This document shows, in pieces, positions 17,426 through 26,458 of a DNA stretch of 64,000 nucleotides. The DNA is taken from NCBI GenBank assembly GCA_018268775.1, contig JAFDVV010000012.1:1-64000 (forward strand), read 5' to 3'. Made by a program: the position numbers and the translations under genes. The notes under the pieces were generated by a model that was not told the origin of the DNA, did not search any database, and worked only from the letters and a program-made list of their open reading frames with translations. Source of the stretch: Acidobacteriota bacterium. Its GTDB lineage: Bacteria > Acidobacteriota > Terriglobia > Terriglobales > Acidobacteriaceae. The number at the start of each line of letters is the position of its first letter. Position 1 is the first letter of the stretch.

Positions 17426-18553
17426 TCAATCGGCGAAGAGCGGGGCTTCGGTCTCGGCCTTGGGTGCGGGAACCGAGAGCACACGCTTGCGAAGTCTGAG
17501 GATGGGTAGTTCGAGCAGGTAGCGGGACAGCAGGCTGAGTGTGATCGTGATGGCCAGCACAATGGCCACGCGAAGAACGTATGCCCACGCGTCGCCTTCC
17601 GCGAGAGGCCCACGTACCCGGTCATAGGCTTCCATCACATAGAGATGGAGCATGTAGAACGCATAGCTGATCAGCCCGAAAAAAGTCAGGAGACGCGACC
17701 GCAGCGGAGCCATGACCGGACTGCCGGTATAGGCAATCGCCAGACCGACGGCCCCGGCACACAGCAGGCTGACGCCGGTCTGTTGCAGAGCGGCCGCCAG
17801 AGCAAGTCTTGAGGGTGCGATCAGGAGTGGGACCGCGAACAGCAGACCCCCAATGCCAAGGGACGCGATGAAGTAGCGCCTGTCGCCTGAGAGAGGCGCG
17901 CCCTCGCGTTGGTACCGGTAGAAGCGGCAGGCAATCAGCGCCCCCAGGGCAAGACCGTCGCAGCGAAAGAAGGTAAAGAGGTAGTTGTAGTGCCCTGTGG
18001 GGACGCAGGCAAAGCGCAGCAGCATGCATCCGGCCGCAAGTGCGATTGCCCAGTGGCTCAGTGTCTCCACCGAACGCCGGCGCACGACCGTGGGCCATAC
18101 CAGGTAGAACTGTTCCTCGATGGCGAGCGACCAGAAGGGGCCGCTGCTGGTGACATGAAAGACATTGGCGAAGTTGACGATGAAAAGCGCCGAGAGAAGG
18201 ACGTAGCCCCCGGTGTGCGGGACAAAGAGGAGCACGCCAAGCAGGCACACTATATAGAGAGGAAGAATGCGCAGGGCACGCTTCCAGTAAAAGTCCTTGT
18301 AAAAAGCCGGACTCTCGCGATCGCGGATCAGCAGCGATGTGATCAGGAATCCTGAGAGAACGAAGAAGACGTCGACTCCTGCGGAGCCGTATCGAGACAC
18401 ATCGCGCATCAGCAGAATGGGCAGGCCCCACCCGTCTCCCCGAAGCGAAGTGAAGCAGAGATGATGGAGGTAGACGACGACAGCGGCGATACCTCGAACA
18501 CCATCCAGCTCAGGAAGATGAGGAAGGGGGAGTGACCTGGTGGCAGATGCCAT
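17426..18553 (-). CDS. Acyltransferase 3 (OafA/YrhL-type membrane O-acetylase)
   Basis: A 375-residue integral membrane protein of the acyltransferase-3 family, which transfers acyl groups, usually acetate, onto surface sugars. The early motif ELDGVRGIAAVVVYLHH, with the paired His of the family, is followed by SAGVDVFFVLSGFLIT, FYWKRALRILPLY and WSLAIEEQFYLVWP. About ten membrane segments are predicted by eye. Its place beside asnB and a GT39-like enzyme suggests a role in cell-surface polysaccharide decoration; this is inference. The gene reads toward asnB. Confidence 0.93.
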   Translation of the reverse strand: MASATRSLPLPHLPELDGVRGIAAVVVYLHHLCFTSLRGDGWGLPILLMRDVSRYGSAGVDVFFVLSGFLITSLLIRDRESPAFYKDFYWKRALRILPLYIVCLLGVLLFVPHTGGYVLLSALFIVNFANVFHVTSSGPFWSLAIEEQFYLVWPTVVRRRSVETLSHWAIALAAGCMLLRFACVPTGHYNYLFTFFRCDGLALGALIACRFYRYQREGAPLSGDRRYFIASLGIGGLLFAVPLLIAPSRLALAAALQQTGVSLLCAGAVGLAIAYTGSPVMAPLRSRLLTFFGLISYAFYMLHLYVMEAYDRVRGPLAEGDAWAYVLRVAIVLAITITLSLLSRYLLELPILRLRKRVLSVPAPKAETEAPLFAD

Positions 18554-18636
18554 GTCCTGTGATTAAATCACAGCCCAAAGAGAAAACCGCGCAGCGCGCG
18601 CGGTCCTCTCATGGTTCAGCTTGCAACGTTCAGCGC

Positions 18637-19632
18637 TTAGCGGGCCGCGGCAGGCTCCTGAAGCTCGGTAAGCCGCTTGGCCAGCGTCTGCTCCAGCTCA
18701 ACCAGCGCCTTGGAGAAGCCGTCGATGCCCTCCTTCAGCTTGTCGTTGGCCATGCGATCGGCGGCGTGCATCTTGTCGAAGGTCGCCTTGTCGATGGTGA
18801 GCTTCTCGATCTTCATCGCCTGGGCCTTGGCCGGATCCAGCTTGCGCTCCAGCGTTCCGGAGGCTGCTTCAAGCTCAGCCAGCAGCTTGGGGGCGATCGT
18901 CAGCAGGTCGCAGCCTGCCAGCTCGATAATCTCGCCGGTGTTGCGGAAGCTGGCTCCCATGACCTGGGTCTTGTAGCCGAAGTGCTTGTAATAGTTGTAG
19001 ATGGTGGTCACGGAGATGACGCCGGGGTCTTCCGCGCCAACGTAATCCTTGCCCGTGTCCTTCTTGTACCAGTCGAGGATGCGTCCCACGAAGGGCGAGA
19101 TCAGCGTAACCTTGGCCTCGGCGCAGGCGATCGCCTGGTGCAGTCCGAAGAGCAGGGTCATGTTGCAGTGAATACCTTCCTTCTCGAGCACCTCGGCGGC
19201 CTTGATGCCCTCCCAGGTGGAGGCCAGCTTGATCAGCACGCGCTCGCGCGAGATACCGGCTGACTCATACTGCTTGATGATGTCGCGGGCGGTCTCGATG
19301 GACTTCTCGGTGTCGTAGGAGATGCGCGCGTCGACCTCGGTCGAGACGCGGCCGGGGATGATCTCCAGAATCTTCTTGCCGAAGGCGACCGCGAGCGTCT
19401 TGAAGGCCTGCGCCGCCACCTGCTCGTCGGTGGCGCTGGCTCCGGCGTCCTTGCGGGCCTGCTGCAAAACGCCGTCCACGATGGACTGATACTCAGGCAT
19501 GCCTGCCGCGGCCTGGATGAGAGAGGGGTTGGTGGTCGAGTCCGTCGGCTTGAACTGCTTGATTGCATTGATGTCGCCGGTATCGGATACCACGGTGGTC
19601 ATACCACGAAGCTGTTCCAGAATTGTCGCCAT
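18637..19632 (-). CDS. tal: Transaldolase
   Basis: A 331-residue enzyme of the non-oxidative pentose phosphate pathway that moves a dihydroxyacetone unit from sedoheptulose 7-phosphate to glyceraldehyde 3-phosphate. The opening [10 protein letters not shown] and the Schiff-base lysine in RVLIKLAST (K135; K132 in E. coli TalB) are present. [18 protein letters not shown] and the [11 protein letters not shown] stretch are also there. The length fits the TalB type. It ends in an Ala-rich tail (EPAAAR). The gene stands alone on the minus strand. Confidence 0.96.
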   Translation of the reverse strand: MATILEQLRGMTTVVSDTGDINAIKQFKPTDSTTNPSLIQAAAGMPEYQSIVDGVLQQARKDAGASATDEQVAAQAFKTLAVAFGKKILEIIPGRVSTEVDARISYDTEKSIETARDIIKQYESAGISRERVLIKLASTWEGIKAAEVLEKEGIHCNMTLLFGLHQAIACAEAKVTLISPFVGRILDWYKKDTGKDYVGAEDPGVISVTTIYNYYKHFGYKTQVMGASFRNTGEIIELAGCDLLTIAPKLLAELEAASGTLERKLDPAKAQAMKIEKLTIDKATFDKMHAADRMANDKLKEGIDGFSKALVELEQTLAKRLTELQEPAAAR

Positions 19633-19812
19633 TGTGCGCTCCTTCGCTGCTTAGTTTGATTTTATCAAGGCCGCGCAGGTTACGCCGAGTCCCCGCAATA
19701 ACTCACTTCTTTGCATCGCCGCTGGCGGTCCTGCCACACTGGCGGGTCGTTCACCCGTACGCTTTGCAATCTATTCAACATGGATGCTGTTTTGCATGGC
19801 CACACCGCAAAG

Positions 19813-21060
19813 CTATCGATGATGAAGCCGGCGATGATGGCTCGATGACGGCGATGGGTGGTGACGGCGGGTACGCTTCACTGCGGGTTTGGGTGGTGGC
19901 GGCGGCAGCGGGGGCAGTCCGGCTGTGGCGAGCAGAAGCTGGTTCGCGCTCTCGAAGAAGCTGAAGTGCGTATCGCTGGGCCGGGGGATCGGCGGGCCGT
20001 CGGTGGCTGCCAGAAAGACGGCGGTGTGGCGCGTGTGGTTGATGGCGATGTAGGTCACGAATCCCGCGCCTCCTCCAGTCTTTTCAACGATGTGCGATGG
20101 GTTATCGGCGGGCAGGATGTGGATCCAGCCGAGGCCAACTCCCGATGGCTCGCCCGCGTGGTCGAGTCCCTGTTGATGGACGAGTTGCGAGGGGAGGATT
20201 TGGATCTCCTGCGCGGCGGGGTCTTGCGCCGGGATTCCGTTGCCCCCGGTTCGAAGCAGGTACTTGAGCCAGGTAGTCATGTCGGCCGCGGTGGAGTAGA
20301 GGCCGGAGCTTCCGGCAGTGGCCTCGGTAACGGTGCAGGGGCCCTGGTCGCTGGCGCCGATCAGCAGGCGGCCGCACTGCGCGGCGTTGGGGAAGAACGT
20401 AGTGCCGGTCATGTGCAGCGGGTTGAGCGTGCGCTCAGCGAGAAGTCTGGCGTAGGGCTTGTGCGCGGCGGATTGCAGGGCGTCGCTGAGAAAGTCGAAG
20501 GCGACGTTCGAATAGAGTGCCGATGTTCCGGGCGTACTGCGGAGCCGCTGGTTCGGCAGCCAGCGCCAGCGGGTGCGGTAGTCGGGGAAGGTGAAGTGCG
20601 GGGTGTCGCGCGGATGGCTGCTGAGTTCGCGCGGAAGCCCGGAGGTATGCGTGGCGAGCTCGCCGAGCGTGATGGGCTGGACGTGCCTGGGAACGACGGT
20701 GTGCGGCGGGGCGTAGCGCTGGAGCGGATCGCTGAGGCGAACGGTCTTGTCGAGAACAAGTTTGGTGAGTACGTCGGTGGTGAAGATCTTCGTCAGCGAG
20801 CAGAGCCGCAGCAGCGAGTCCTCGGTGGGAAGCTGCTGCGAACCGGGCGCGGTCTCTCCATAGCCGCGAAAGTAGACCTGATTGTCGCGGACGACGACGA
20901 GGACCATGCCCGTGGCTCCGGACTGAATGAACATGGCATCGCCAAGCGCACCCGCCAGCTTAAGGTCGGGCAGCTCTGGCGCGGAGGGCGTCTGCGCGAA
21001 GGCCGATACAAAGGGCACGAACAGCAGTGCAAGCAGGGTGCGAAGTGTGGCGTCTCTCAT
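19813..21060 (-). CDS. Secreted serine hydrolase, beta-lactamase (class C/AmpH) family
   Basis: A 415-residue protein of the class C beta-lactamase-related family, which includes penicillin-binding proteins and esterases. A signal peptide (LRTLLALLFVPFVSAFAQ) directs it to the periplasm. The SxxK site is CSLTKIFT, the second motif is YSNVAF (YxN), and a late HIVEKTGGGAGF can supply the KTG-like stretch. The last 40 residues are Pro-, Arg- and His-rich (LPPLPPPPPKPAVKRTRRHH). Whether it acts on cell wall or other esters cannot be told. Confidence 0.88.
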   Translation of the reverse strand: MRDATLRTLLALLFVPFVSAFAQTPSAPELPDLKLAGALGDAMFIQSGATGMVLVVVRDNQVYFRGYGETAPGSQQLPTEDSLLRLCSLTKIFTTDVLTKLVLDKTVRLSDPLQRYAPPHTVVPRHVQPITLGELATHTSGLPRELSSHPRDTPHFTFPDYRTRWRWLPNQRLRSTPGTSALYSNVAFDFLSDALQSAAHKPYARLLAERTLNPLHMTGTTFFPNAAQCGRLLIGASDQGPCTVTEATAGSSGLYSTAADMTTWLKYLLRTGGNGIPAQDPAAQEIQILPSQLVHQQGLDHAGEPSGVGLGWIHILPADNPSHIVEKTGGGAGFVTYIAINHTRHTAVFLAATDGPPIPRPSDTHFSFFESANQLLLATAGLPPLPPPPPKPAVKRTRRHHPSPSSSHHRRLHHR

Positions 21061-21215
21061 CTTGTCTTCATACCGCAGAGTACAAAATCGGGCGGCTTGA
21101 TGAAGGCGGAAAACAGAGAGTTGGGTGATGTGTCCTTAGATAGGTACTCGCATTGGTTCCGTGACGGGGCTTAGTCGGTGGAATTTTTAAGGAAATTCTG
21201 ATTAGGTCGCGTCTT

Positions 21216-21292
21216 GAAAGGGCGTGGCTTCAGCCACGCCGCAAGACCTGAGAGACCATTGGGCTTTAGCCCCTGAGGGAAATGTCCCTTGC
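21216..21292. repeat. Multi-hairpin intergenic element (family 3)
   Basis: GGCGTGGCTTCAGCCACGCC is a perfect 9-base hairpin with a 2-base loop. It is followed by GGGCTTTAGCCC and by GGGAAATGTCCC. The cluster lies upstream of the serine hydrolase and downstream of the secretin-N-like gene, and is similar in style to the one near 43419. Confidence 0.6.
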
Positions 21293-21339
21293 AGATGTCG
21301 GGACCCAATCAGACCATCCCCAAACTGACCCACTGCTGG

Positions 21340-22128
21340 TTACTGCGCCAGAGGTTCGGCTGTGACCTGGATCTCGGTGCGGCGGGTGGTGCCGGAGAGG
21401 TCGAGTGAACCGATGGTGAGTGGTTTGCCGAGGGTAAGGAAGGCGCTTCCCTCGTAGGAAGCTACGCGGATGATGGGCTGCGCTGTGTTTGCGCCTTCGG
21501 TGAAGAAGTTCTGGTCAACCTTGGTTCTGAGCCGGATATTACTGGCGGATGAGTCATCGAGGGTGGCGTCGAAGCTCAAGCCAACATCGAGGTAGGTAAA
21601 CTGCTGGATCGCGGCGGTCTTGTCCCCGGTGTTGATGGGCACCTTGTTGCCCTGCTTGAGGACTGTTCGCTGTCCGGGGACGAGGGCCATGCTGTAGTGC
21701 TGGTCGCCTACGCGCTTGGTGCCGTCGAGGTCGATGAGGGTGTAGGTGAGGCGGTAGGCCTTTTTGGGTTTGTCGAGTTCGCTGATGATCTTTTCAGCCT
21801 TGGCAAGTTCCTCCACTGGAGCATCCATGACGATGGCATTCTGCGAAGGCGCGTAGGTCAGGCGGTCGCGCGGGTCGATGGTGTTGCGCAGGGTAACGAG
21901 GATTTCGTTACCATCCTGCTGCTGAAGGATGTTCTTGAGAACAAAGACGCGCAATGTCATGGGGCCATAGGGATGGCGTTCGGCGAAGGTCGATGCCGGA
22001 GTCTCGGATGCTTTCGGTGTATCAGATGCTTTTGGCGGCTGTGGTGTCGATGGAGCCTGCGCGCCAGCGACCATGCTCAGTGCTGTGGCGAGGGAAAGGG
22101 TTGCGAGGACGGTGCGTTGGAATGTCAT
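21340..22128 (-). CDS. Periplasmic protein with secretin-N-like domain
   Basis: A 262-residue secreted protein. The signal is MTFQRTVLATLSLATALSMV, cut near GAQAPS, and a Pro/Ser/Thr-rich linker follows. The segment VFVLKNILQQQDGNEILVTL to IVMDAPVEELAKAEKIISEL is the fold of secretin N-domains, as in type II/IV secretion channels. The second half is a beta-rich domain (LTYTLIDLDGTKRVGDQHYS). There is no secretin channel domain, so it cannot form a pore alone. It follows an ECF sigma factor and its one-TM partner, which suggests envelope-stress or signalling use; that is inference. Confidence 0.7.
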   Translation of the reverse strand: MTFQRTVLATLSLATALSMVAGAQAPSTPQPPKASDTPKASETPASTFAERHPYGPMTLRVFVLKNILQQQDGNEILVTLRNTIDPRDRLTYAPSQNAIVMDAPVEELAKAEKIISELDKPKKAYRLTYTLIDLDGTKRVGDQHYSMALVPGQRTVLKQGNKVPINTGDKTAAIQQFTYLDVGLSFDATLDDSSASNIRLRTKVDQNFFTEGANTAQPIIRVASYEGSAFLTLGKPLTIGSLDLSGTTRRTEIQVTAEPLAQ

Positions 22129-22141
22129 TCACTTTCTCCGG

Positions 22142-22798
22142 TCATTGGGGGGGCGGTGGCGGGGCAAAGAAGGCGGTGAACTCTGCGGCCTCCTGCGCTT
22201 CCTTGGCCGCCTTGACCTCGCCGCTGATCTGGACGAGGTCGTTGGGGTGGCTCTGACGCGCGAAACGCAGAAGGAGCTTCTCCTGCTCGGTGAGCGGGAG
22301 CGGAGGTGCTGGGTGGCTGATCGGCGTGGTCTCTTCTGAGAGAGACGTCTCGATGCGGCGCGGTCGCGATGGCCGTAGTGGAGCAAAAGATTTGTAGCTG
22401 GACTGGACGGTTACAGTTATGGCGGTCGGTGTTTGTGGAGCAGGTAGCTGCGAGGTTATTTGTTGCGTTCCTGCTGTGGGGGATAGGGTATGGCGTTGCG
22501 TTAGGGGGATGAGCGCGACTGCCGCAAGCGTGGCGACAGCTGCGGTGGTTGTCCAGCGGAGATACTTGCCTGTGCTGGCATTGCTAAATGCGGGGATTCC
22601 TCGGCTGCGCTTCGCTCCGCTCGGAATGACACCTCTTACAGGCGCGATATTTTTAGAGACACCTTTTAATGAGGACCGCGCTTCGAGGATGTTGAGGATG
22701 CGGCGGTTCATGCCGATGGGTGGCGTGGTGTTGCGGAGAGCGCTGAGGACGCGGTCGATCTGGATGTCGTTTTGGTCGGGGCTGTGATGTGGGTTCAT
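22142..22798 (-). CDS. ECF-sigma-linked one-TM protein containing a repeat insertion
   Basis: A 218-residue protein with one central hydrophobic segment (WTTTAAVATLAAVALIPL), a cytoplasmic N-terminus and a periplasmic Pro-rich C-terminus (SLSEETTPISHPAPPLPLT). This is the layout of anti-sigma factors, but no zinc motif is seen. Its ATG overlaps the sigma-factor TGA in an ATGA junction. The stretch VRGVIPSGAKRSRGIPAF (about residues 54-71) is read from a fragment of the family 1 palindrome at 22588-22630, so a mobile-type repeat has become part of the protein. Its role as a sigma partner is inferred from position. Confidence 0.72.
   Translation of the reverse strand: MNPHHSPDQNDIQIDRVLSALRNTTPPIGMNRRILNILEARSSLKGVSKNIAPVRGVIPSGAKRSRGIPAFSNASTGKYLRWTTTAAVATLAAVALIPLTQRHTLSPTAGTQQITSQLPAPQTPTAITVTVQSSYKSFAPLRPSRPRRIETSLSEETTPISHPAPPLPLTEQEKLLLRFARQSHPNDLVQISGEVKAAKEAQEAAEFTAFFAPPPPPQ
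22588..22630 (-). repeat. Family 1 palindrome fragment inside a coding sequence
   Basis: On the minus strand the fragment runs GTCATTCCGAGCGGAGCGAA then GAGGAATCCCCGCATT, closely matching the intergenic copy at 61022-61054. It lies inside the open frame of the ECF-linked gene and is translated. Confidence 0.8.
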
Positions 22799-23358
22799 CG
22801 GTAGCCTGCTTTCTCGAGCCGTTCGCGGAGGCGGGTGCGTGCGCGGAAGAGAATCCCGCGCACGGCGGCCTCGGAGCGGCCGGTGATGGAGGCGATCTCT
22901 GCGGTTTCCAGTTCTTCGAGGGAGGATAGGAGGAGGACCTGGCGTTCGAGCGCGGGGAGGCGGTCGATCTCGCGGAGGACGGCCTGGATGTGGCGTGTGT
23001 CTTCGAGGGCGCGGTCGGCGGGTGTGCCGGTCGCTATGAGTGTGTCGACGAACTCGGAGTCTGCGGGACGGGTCTTGCGTCGGCGGAGGCGGTCGAGGGC
23101 GAGGTTCCAGGCGATGCGGACGAGCCAGACGCGGTGGTCGCGGACTTCGGGCAGCGCGGTGGAACGTTCGAGCACGCGGAGGAAGGTGTCCTGCACCACG
23201 TCTTCGGCCTCGTCGTGGGAGTGGAGGAGGGAGTAGGCGACGCGGAAGAGCAGCGCGGAGTGCATCTCAACGAGAGCGGCGAGGTCGATTGCGGACTCGG
23301 CGCTCTTGATGGACGACAACAATGCCAGGCTTTCCTCGAACGATGCCATAGATTCCAT
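22795..23358 (-). CDS. ECF-family RNA polymerase sigma factor
   Basis: A 187-residue sigma factor that would direct RNA polymerase to a small regulon. Region 2 is HSALLFRVAYSLLHSHDEAEDVVQDTFLRVLERS. Region 4 is LPALERQVLLLSSLEELETAEIASITGRSEAAVRGILFRARTRLRERL, a helix-turn-helix. Regions 1 and 3 are absent, as in ECF sigmas. It heads an operon with a one-TM partner (ATGA overlap) and a periplasmic secretin-N-like protein. The trigger is not visible. Confidence 0.93.
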   Translation of the reverse strand: MESMASFEESLALLSSIKSAESAIDLAALVEMHSALLFRVAYSLLHSHDEAEDVVQDTFLRVLERSTALPEVRDHRVWLVRIAWNLALDRLRRRKTRPADSEFVDTLIATGTPADRALEDTRHIQAVLREIDRLPALERQVLLLSSLEELETAEIASITGRSEAAVRGILFRARTRLRERLEKAGYR

Positions 23359-23438
23359 CTACTGTACTGACGCACGGCGGTGGATTGCGCTCGGGGAAAT
23401 TTTTGCGGGGTAGAAACCGCGGATTTTGGGAGAGAGGC

Positions 23439-23501
23439 CGTTCGAGCTTCGCTCGAATGGGCCCACATCTGGCGATGAGGCCGCCAGATTCCGAGCACCC
23501 G
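23439..23501. repeat. Family 2 double-hairpin element
   Basis: A first hairpin TTCGAGCTTCGCTCGAA is followed by a second with arms ATCTGGCG and CGCCAGAT, then GAGCACCCG. It lies just upstream of the sigma-factor gene. Related copies with different but still pairing stems are at 26721, 28915 and 41736. Confidence 0.75.
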
Positions 23502-23511
23502 CTTTGTGACC

Positions 23512-24648
23512 CTACGGAGTCGTTGCGATCATGGCGGCGAGCAGGGCTGTCCGTGGAGTGAGGTGTTCGGTGACGATGTGTTCGTGGGCGGCGTGAGCTC
23601 CGGCCCCTATGGCTCCCATGCCGTCGAGCGTGGGGACGCCGAGGGCGGCGGTGAAGTTGCCGTCGGAGCCGCCTCCGGTCGCGGCCTCGTCGATCTCGAA
23701 GCCCAGTCCGGCGGCGAGTTTCTTCGCTTGTTTGAAGAGAGCTACGGTTCCCGCCTTGCGCTCCATGGGCGGGCGGTTGATGCCTCCCGTGACGGTGAGC
23801 TTGCAGTGCTTATCGAACGGGCGGAGCGAGGAGAAGAATCGGTCGACCTTCTTCGCGTCGGAGGCGCGGGCGATGCGGACGTCGACCTCGACGCGGGCCT
23901 CGGCCGCGATGACGTTGGAGCGCGTTCCACCGGAGATGACGCCGCAGTTTACCGTGCGTCCGCTCTTGAGGTCGGTGAAGGCGGAGATCTTTTCGATCTG
24001 GCGCGCGAGTTCGAGCACGGCGGAGTGACCGCGCTCGAAGTCGACGCCGGAGTGCGAGCCGACTCCTGTGACGTGAACGTGGTAGTTGCCGATGCCCTTG
24101 CGCGCGGTCTTGAGCGCGAGCACCTGGGCTGGCTCCAGGACGAAGACGGCCTGCGATTCCTTGGCCAGCCTCTCGGTGATGGGGCGGGAGACGGGGCTGC
24201 CGACCTCTTCCTCGGAGTTGAGGAGCAGCGTGACGGGGCGGAGCAAGTTCAGGTCCTTGAGCACGGAGATAGCGGTGAGCGCCATGACGACTCCGGCCTT
24301 CATGTCGAGGGTGCCGGGGCCGTAGATCTTGCCTTCGGCCTCGCGCCAGGGCATCGACTTGAGGGTGCCGTGGGGCCATACGGTGTCGAGGTGGCCGAGC
24401 AGCAGGATGGGCTTCTGCTTCGAGCGGGTGGGGCCGAAGCGCAGCTCGTAGACATCGCCGTAGGCCCTCTGGCGATGGCGCTTTACACGGCCTCCCAGTG
24501 CCTCGGCCCAGGTGGCTGCTAGCTGCATGGCGGCGTTAACTGCGGCAGGGTCTTCACTTGGGCTTTCGACCAGAACAAGCTCTTTGAGGCGCGAGAGCAG
24601 CCAGGGGGTCTTCGACTGAGTACTAGTGAGAATGCTGGCGAGATCCAT
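23512..24648 (-). CDS. M20-family metallopeptidase (glutamate carboxypeptidase type)
   Basis: A 378-residue zinc exopeptidase close to carboxypeptidase G2, which removes C-terminal glutamate or similar residues. The metal ligands are in LLLGHLDTVWPHG (H86, D88 as catalytic-site pair), GPGTLDMKAGV (D115) and NSEEEVGS (E146/E147, general base and ligand). The last histidine lies in HAAHEHIV. A lid domain follows GVGSHSG. No signal peptide is seen, so it is likely cytoplasmic. The substrate is not determined. Confidence 0.9.
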   Translation of the reverse strand: MDLASILTSTQSKTPWLLSRLKELVLVESPSEDPAAVNAAMQLAATWAEALGGRVKRHRQRAYGDVYELRFGPTRSKQKPILLLGHLDTVWPHGTLKSMPWREAEGKIYGPGTLDMKAGVVMALTAISVLKDLNLLRPVTLLLNSEEEVGSPVSRPITERLAKESQAVFVLEPAQVLALKTARKGIGNYHVHVTGVGSHSGVDFERGHSAVLELARQIEKISAFTDLKSGRTVNCGVISGGTRSNVIAAEARVEVDVRIARASDAKKVDRFFSSLRPFDKHCKLTVTGGINRPPMERKAGTVALFKQAKKLAAGLGFEIDEAATGGGSDGNFTAALGVPTLDGMGAIGAGAHAAHEHIVTEHLTPRTALLAAMIATTP

Positions 24649-24819
24649 GCTAAGTATTTACACCTGCTTGATTTATATAGGCTTACCTGACGAAGAGAGA
24701 ACGAAAGTGTGTCTATTTTGCAACACAAAATTCGATTGACCCGTCTGTAACCTTGTAGCTGGAATTCTAGAGCAGTTGGGAGCTGCAAGCCCAGCCCGTT
24801 CTAATGGAGAAGCCGTTTC

Positions 24820-25740
24820 GTGGGACCCGAGCCTCACTTTGAGCGCACAATCCGGTCGGCGATTGAGTTCAGCGGAGTGGGGCTGCACAGCGGGGCACCG
24901 GTGTCGATGCGTCTGGTTCCCGCGCCGGCGGGTTCGGGCATCGTCTTTCGCAGGACCGATCTGGACAACTTCGAGATCTCGGCGACGGGTCGCAACGTCG
25001 CCAAGGTGAGCTACGCGACGAGCCTGATGCGGGGCTCGGTGCTGATCTCGACGACGGAGCATCTGCTATCGGCCCTGATCGGGTATGGCGTGGACAATGT
25101 GATCGTCGAGATCGACAACCTCGAGGTGCCGATCCTCGACGGCAGCGCGCTTCCGTATGTCCGCGCTATCGAAGAGTCGGGGGTCAAGCAGCAGCGGCGC
25201 AGGCGCGAGTACATGCGCATTCTCAAGGCGGTCGAGGTTCGCGATGGCGACAAGTTCATCGGCGTGTATCCGGGCAAGGGATACGCCATCGACTACACGA
25301 TCGACTTCCCGGAGCCGATCGGCTACGAGACGTTCCGCGGCGACCTGGCCACCGGAGACTACGCAAAGCTAATCGCCCCGGCGCGCACCTTCGGCTTCAA
25401 GGAAGACGAGGCGATGCTGAGGAACATGGGTCTGATCCGCGGCGTCTCGGACGAGAGCGCGATCATCTTGTCGCGCAAGGGTGTGGAGAATGGGCCGCTG
25501 CGCTTTGCCGATGAGTTTGTCCGGCACAAGGTGCTCGACCTGATCGGCGACCTCGCGCTTGCGGGGCGTCGCATCGAAGGCCGCGTGGTGGCTGAGCGTG
25601 CGGGCCACGCGATGCACACGGCGCTGGTGCAGCGGCTGCTGCGCGACCGGTCGGCGTGGGAGTTGGCGCACGGCTACAACGAAGTGCGTGAGCCCGAACC
25701 GGCGATGGCTGCGGTGCGGTTGCAGCCGGTAACGGCGTAG
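24820..25740 (+). CDS. lpxC: UDP-3-O-acyl-N-acetylglucosamine deacetylase
   Basis: LpxC is the zinc enzyme that commits UDP-3-O-acyl-GlcNAc to lipid A synthesis in the cytoplasm. Zinc ligands are H81 (STTEHLLSAL), H236 and D240 (FVRHKVLDLIGD), and the catalytic acid is H263 (GHAMH). The length of 306 residues is normal. The start is GTG at 24820, preceded by GGAGA at about 9 bases. The folK gene follows 7 bases after the stop. Presence of LpxC shows a lipid A outer membrane. Confidence 0.96.
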   Translation: MGPEPHFERTIRSAIEFSGVGLHSGAPVSMRLVPAPAGSGIVFRRTDLDNFEISATGRNVAKVSYATSLMRGSVLISTTEHLLSALIGYGVDNVIVEIDNLEVPILDGSALPYVRAIEESGVKQQRRRREYMRILKAVEVRDGDKFIGVYPGKGYAIDYTIDFPEPIGYETFRGDLATGDYAKLIAPARTFGFKEDEAMLRNMGLIRGVSDESAIILSRKGVENGPLRFADEFVRHKVLDLIGDLALAGRRIEGRVVAERAGHAMHTALVQRLLRDRSAWELAHGYNEVREPEPAMAAVRLQPVTA

Positions 25741-25747
25741 CGGACAC

Positions 25748-26212
25748 GTGAAGGGACTGGCGGCGATTGCGTTGGGGTCGAACCTTGGGTCGCGGTATGG
25801 CGACCGCGAGGCGAACCTGCGCGAGGCGGTGCGGCGGCTGGGGGAGTTGGGCGAGGTGCAGGCCGTCTCCACGTTTTACGATACGGCCCCGGTGGGCTAC
25901 ACCGATCAACCCAGTTTTCTAAACGGCGCGACGGTGCTGGAGACAGCGCTCGATCCGCTGGACCTGATGCGCGCGCTGCTGACGATTGAGCGGGCGATGG
26001 GGCGCGAGCGCGTGATCGCAAAAGGACCGCGCGTGATCGACCTCGACCTGCTGCTGTATGGCAGCCGGATCATGAACACCGCCGAGCTGACGCTGCCCCA
26101 TCCAGAGATGCAGGAGCGCAGGTTTGTGCTGGAGCCGTTGGCGGAGATTGCAGGCGAATGGGTGCATCCTGTGCTTGGCGCTACGGTGCGGGAGATGCTC
26201 GCCAAGGTGTAG
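25748..26212 (+). CDS. folK: 6-hydroxymethyl-7,8-dihydropterin pyrophosphokinase
   Basis: FolK transfers pyrophosphate from ATP to hydroxymethyl-dihydropterin for folate synthesis. The family signatures are GSNLGSRYGDREANLREAV, YDTAPVGYTDQPSFLNG and the metal/ATP motif GPRVIDLDLLLYG, followed by LPHPEMQERRFVLEPLAE. The length of 154 residues is usual. The GTG start at 25748 lies 7 bases after lpxC, so the pair is probably co-transcribed. The next folate gene, folP, lies about 13 kb away. Confidence 0.95.
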   Translation: MKGLAAIALGSNLGSRYGDREANLREAVRRLGELGEVQAVSTFYDTAPVGYTDQPSFLNGATVLETALDPLDLMRALLTIERAMGRERVIAKGPRVIDLDLLLYGSRIMNTAELTLPHPEMQERRFVLEPLAEIAGEWVHPVLGATVREMLAKV

Positions 26213-26274
26213 CGGTGTTTCGCTTCTCGTCCTTGCCGAGTTCACCAGTGGGCATAAGTAGGTCATCTCTTGTT

Positions 26275-26300
26275 GTCATTCCGTAACGCAGTAGTGATGA
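26275..26300. repeat. Short fragment of family 1 palindrome
   Basis: GTCATTCCGTAACGCAGTAG is a left-border fragment with no partner arm, in the gap after folK. Confidence 0.5.
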
Positions 26301-26458
26301 TGTGACAGTCTGCCCATTCATCCTTATCCAGGCAAGGGTTGATGAGTCGGGCACCTGGTGTGGGACGCCACGATAGTTGTAGGGCGATGGGGATTTTGCG
26401 GTGCCATACTGAGGGTGCTTTGAGCCATATCTCACAAGCTGACGGCCAGTTGGATGTA

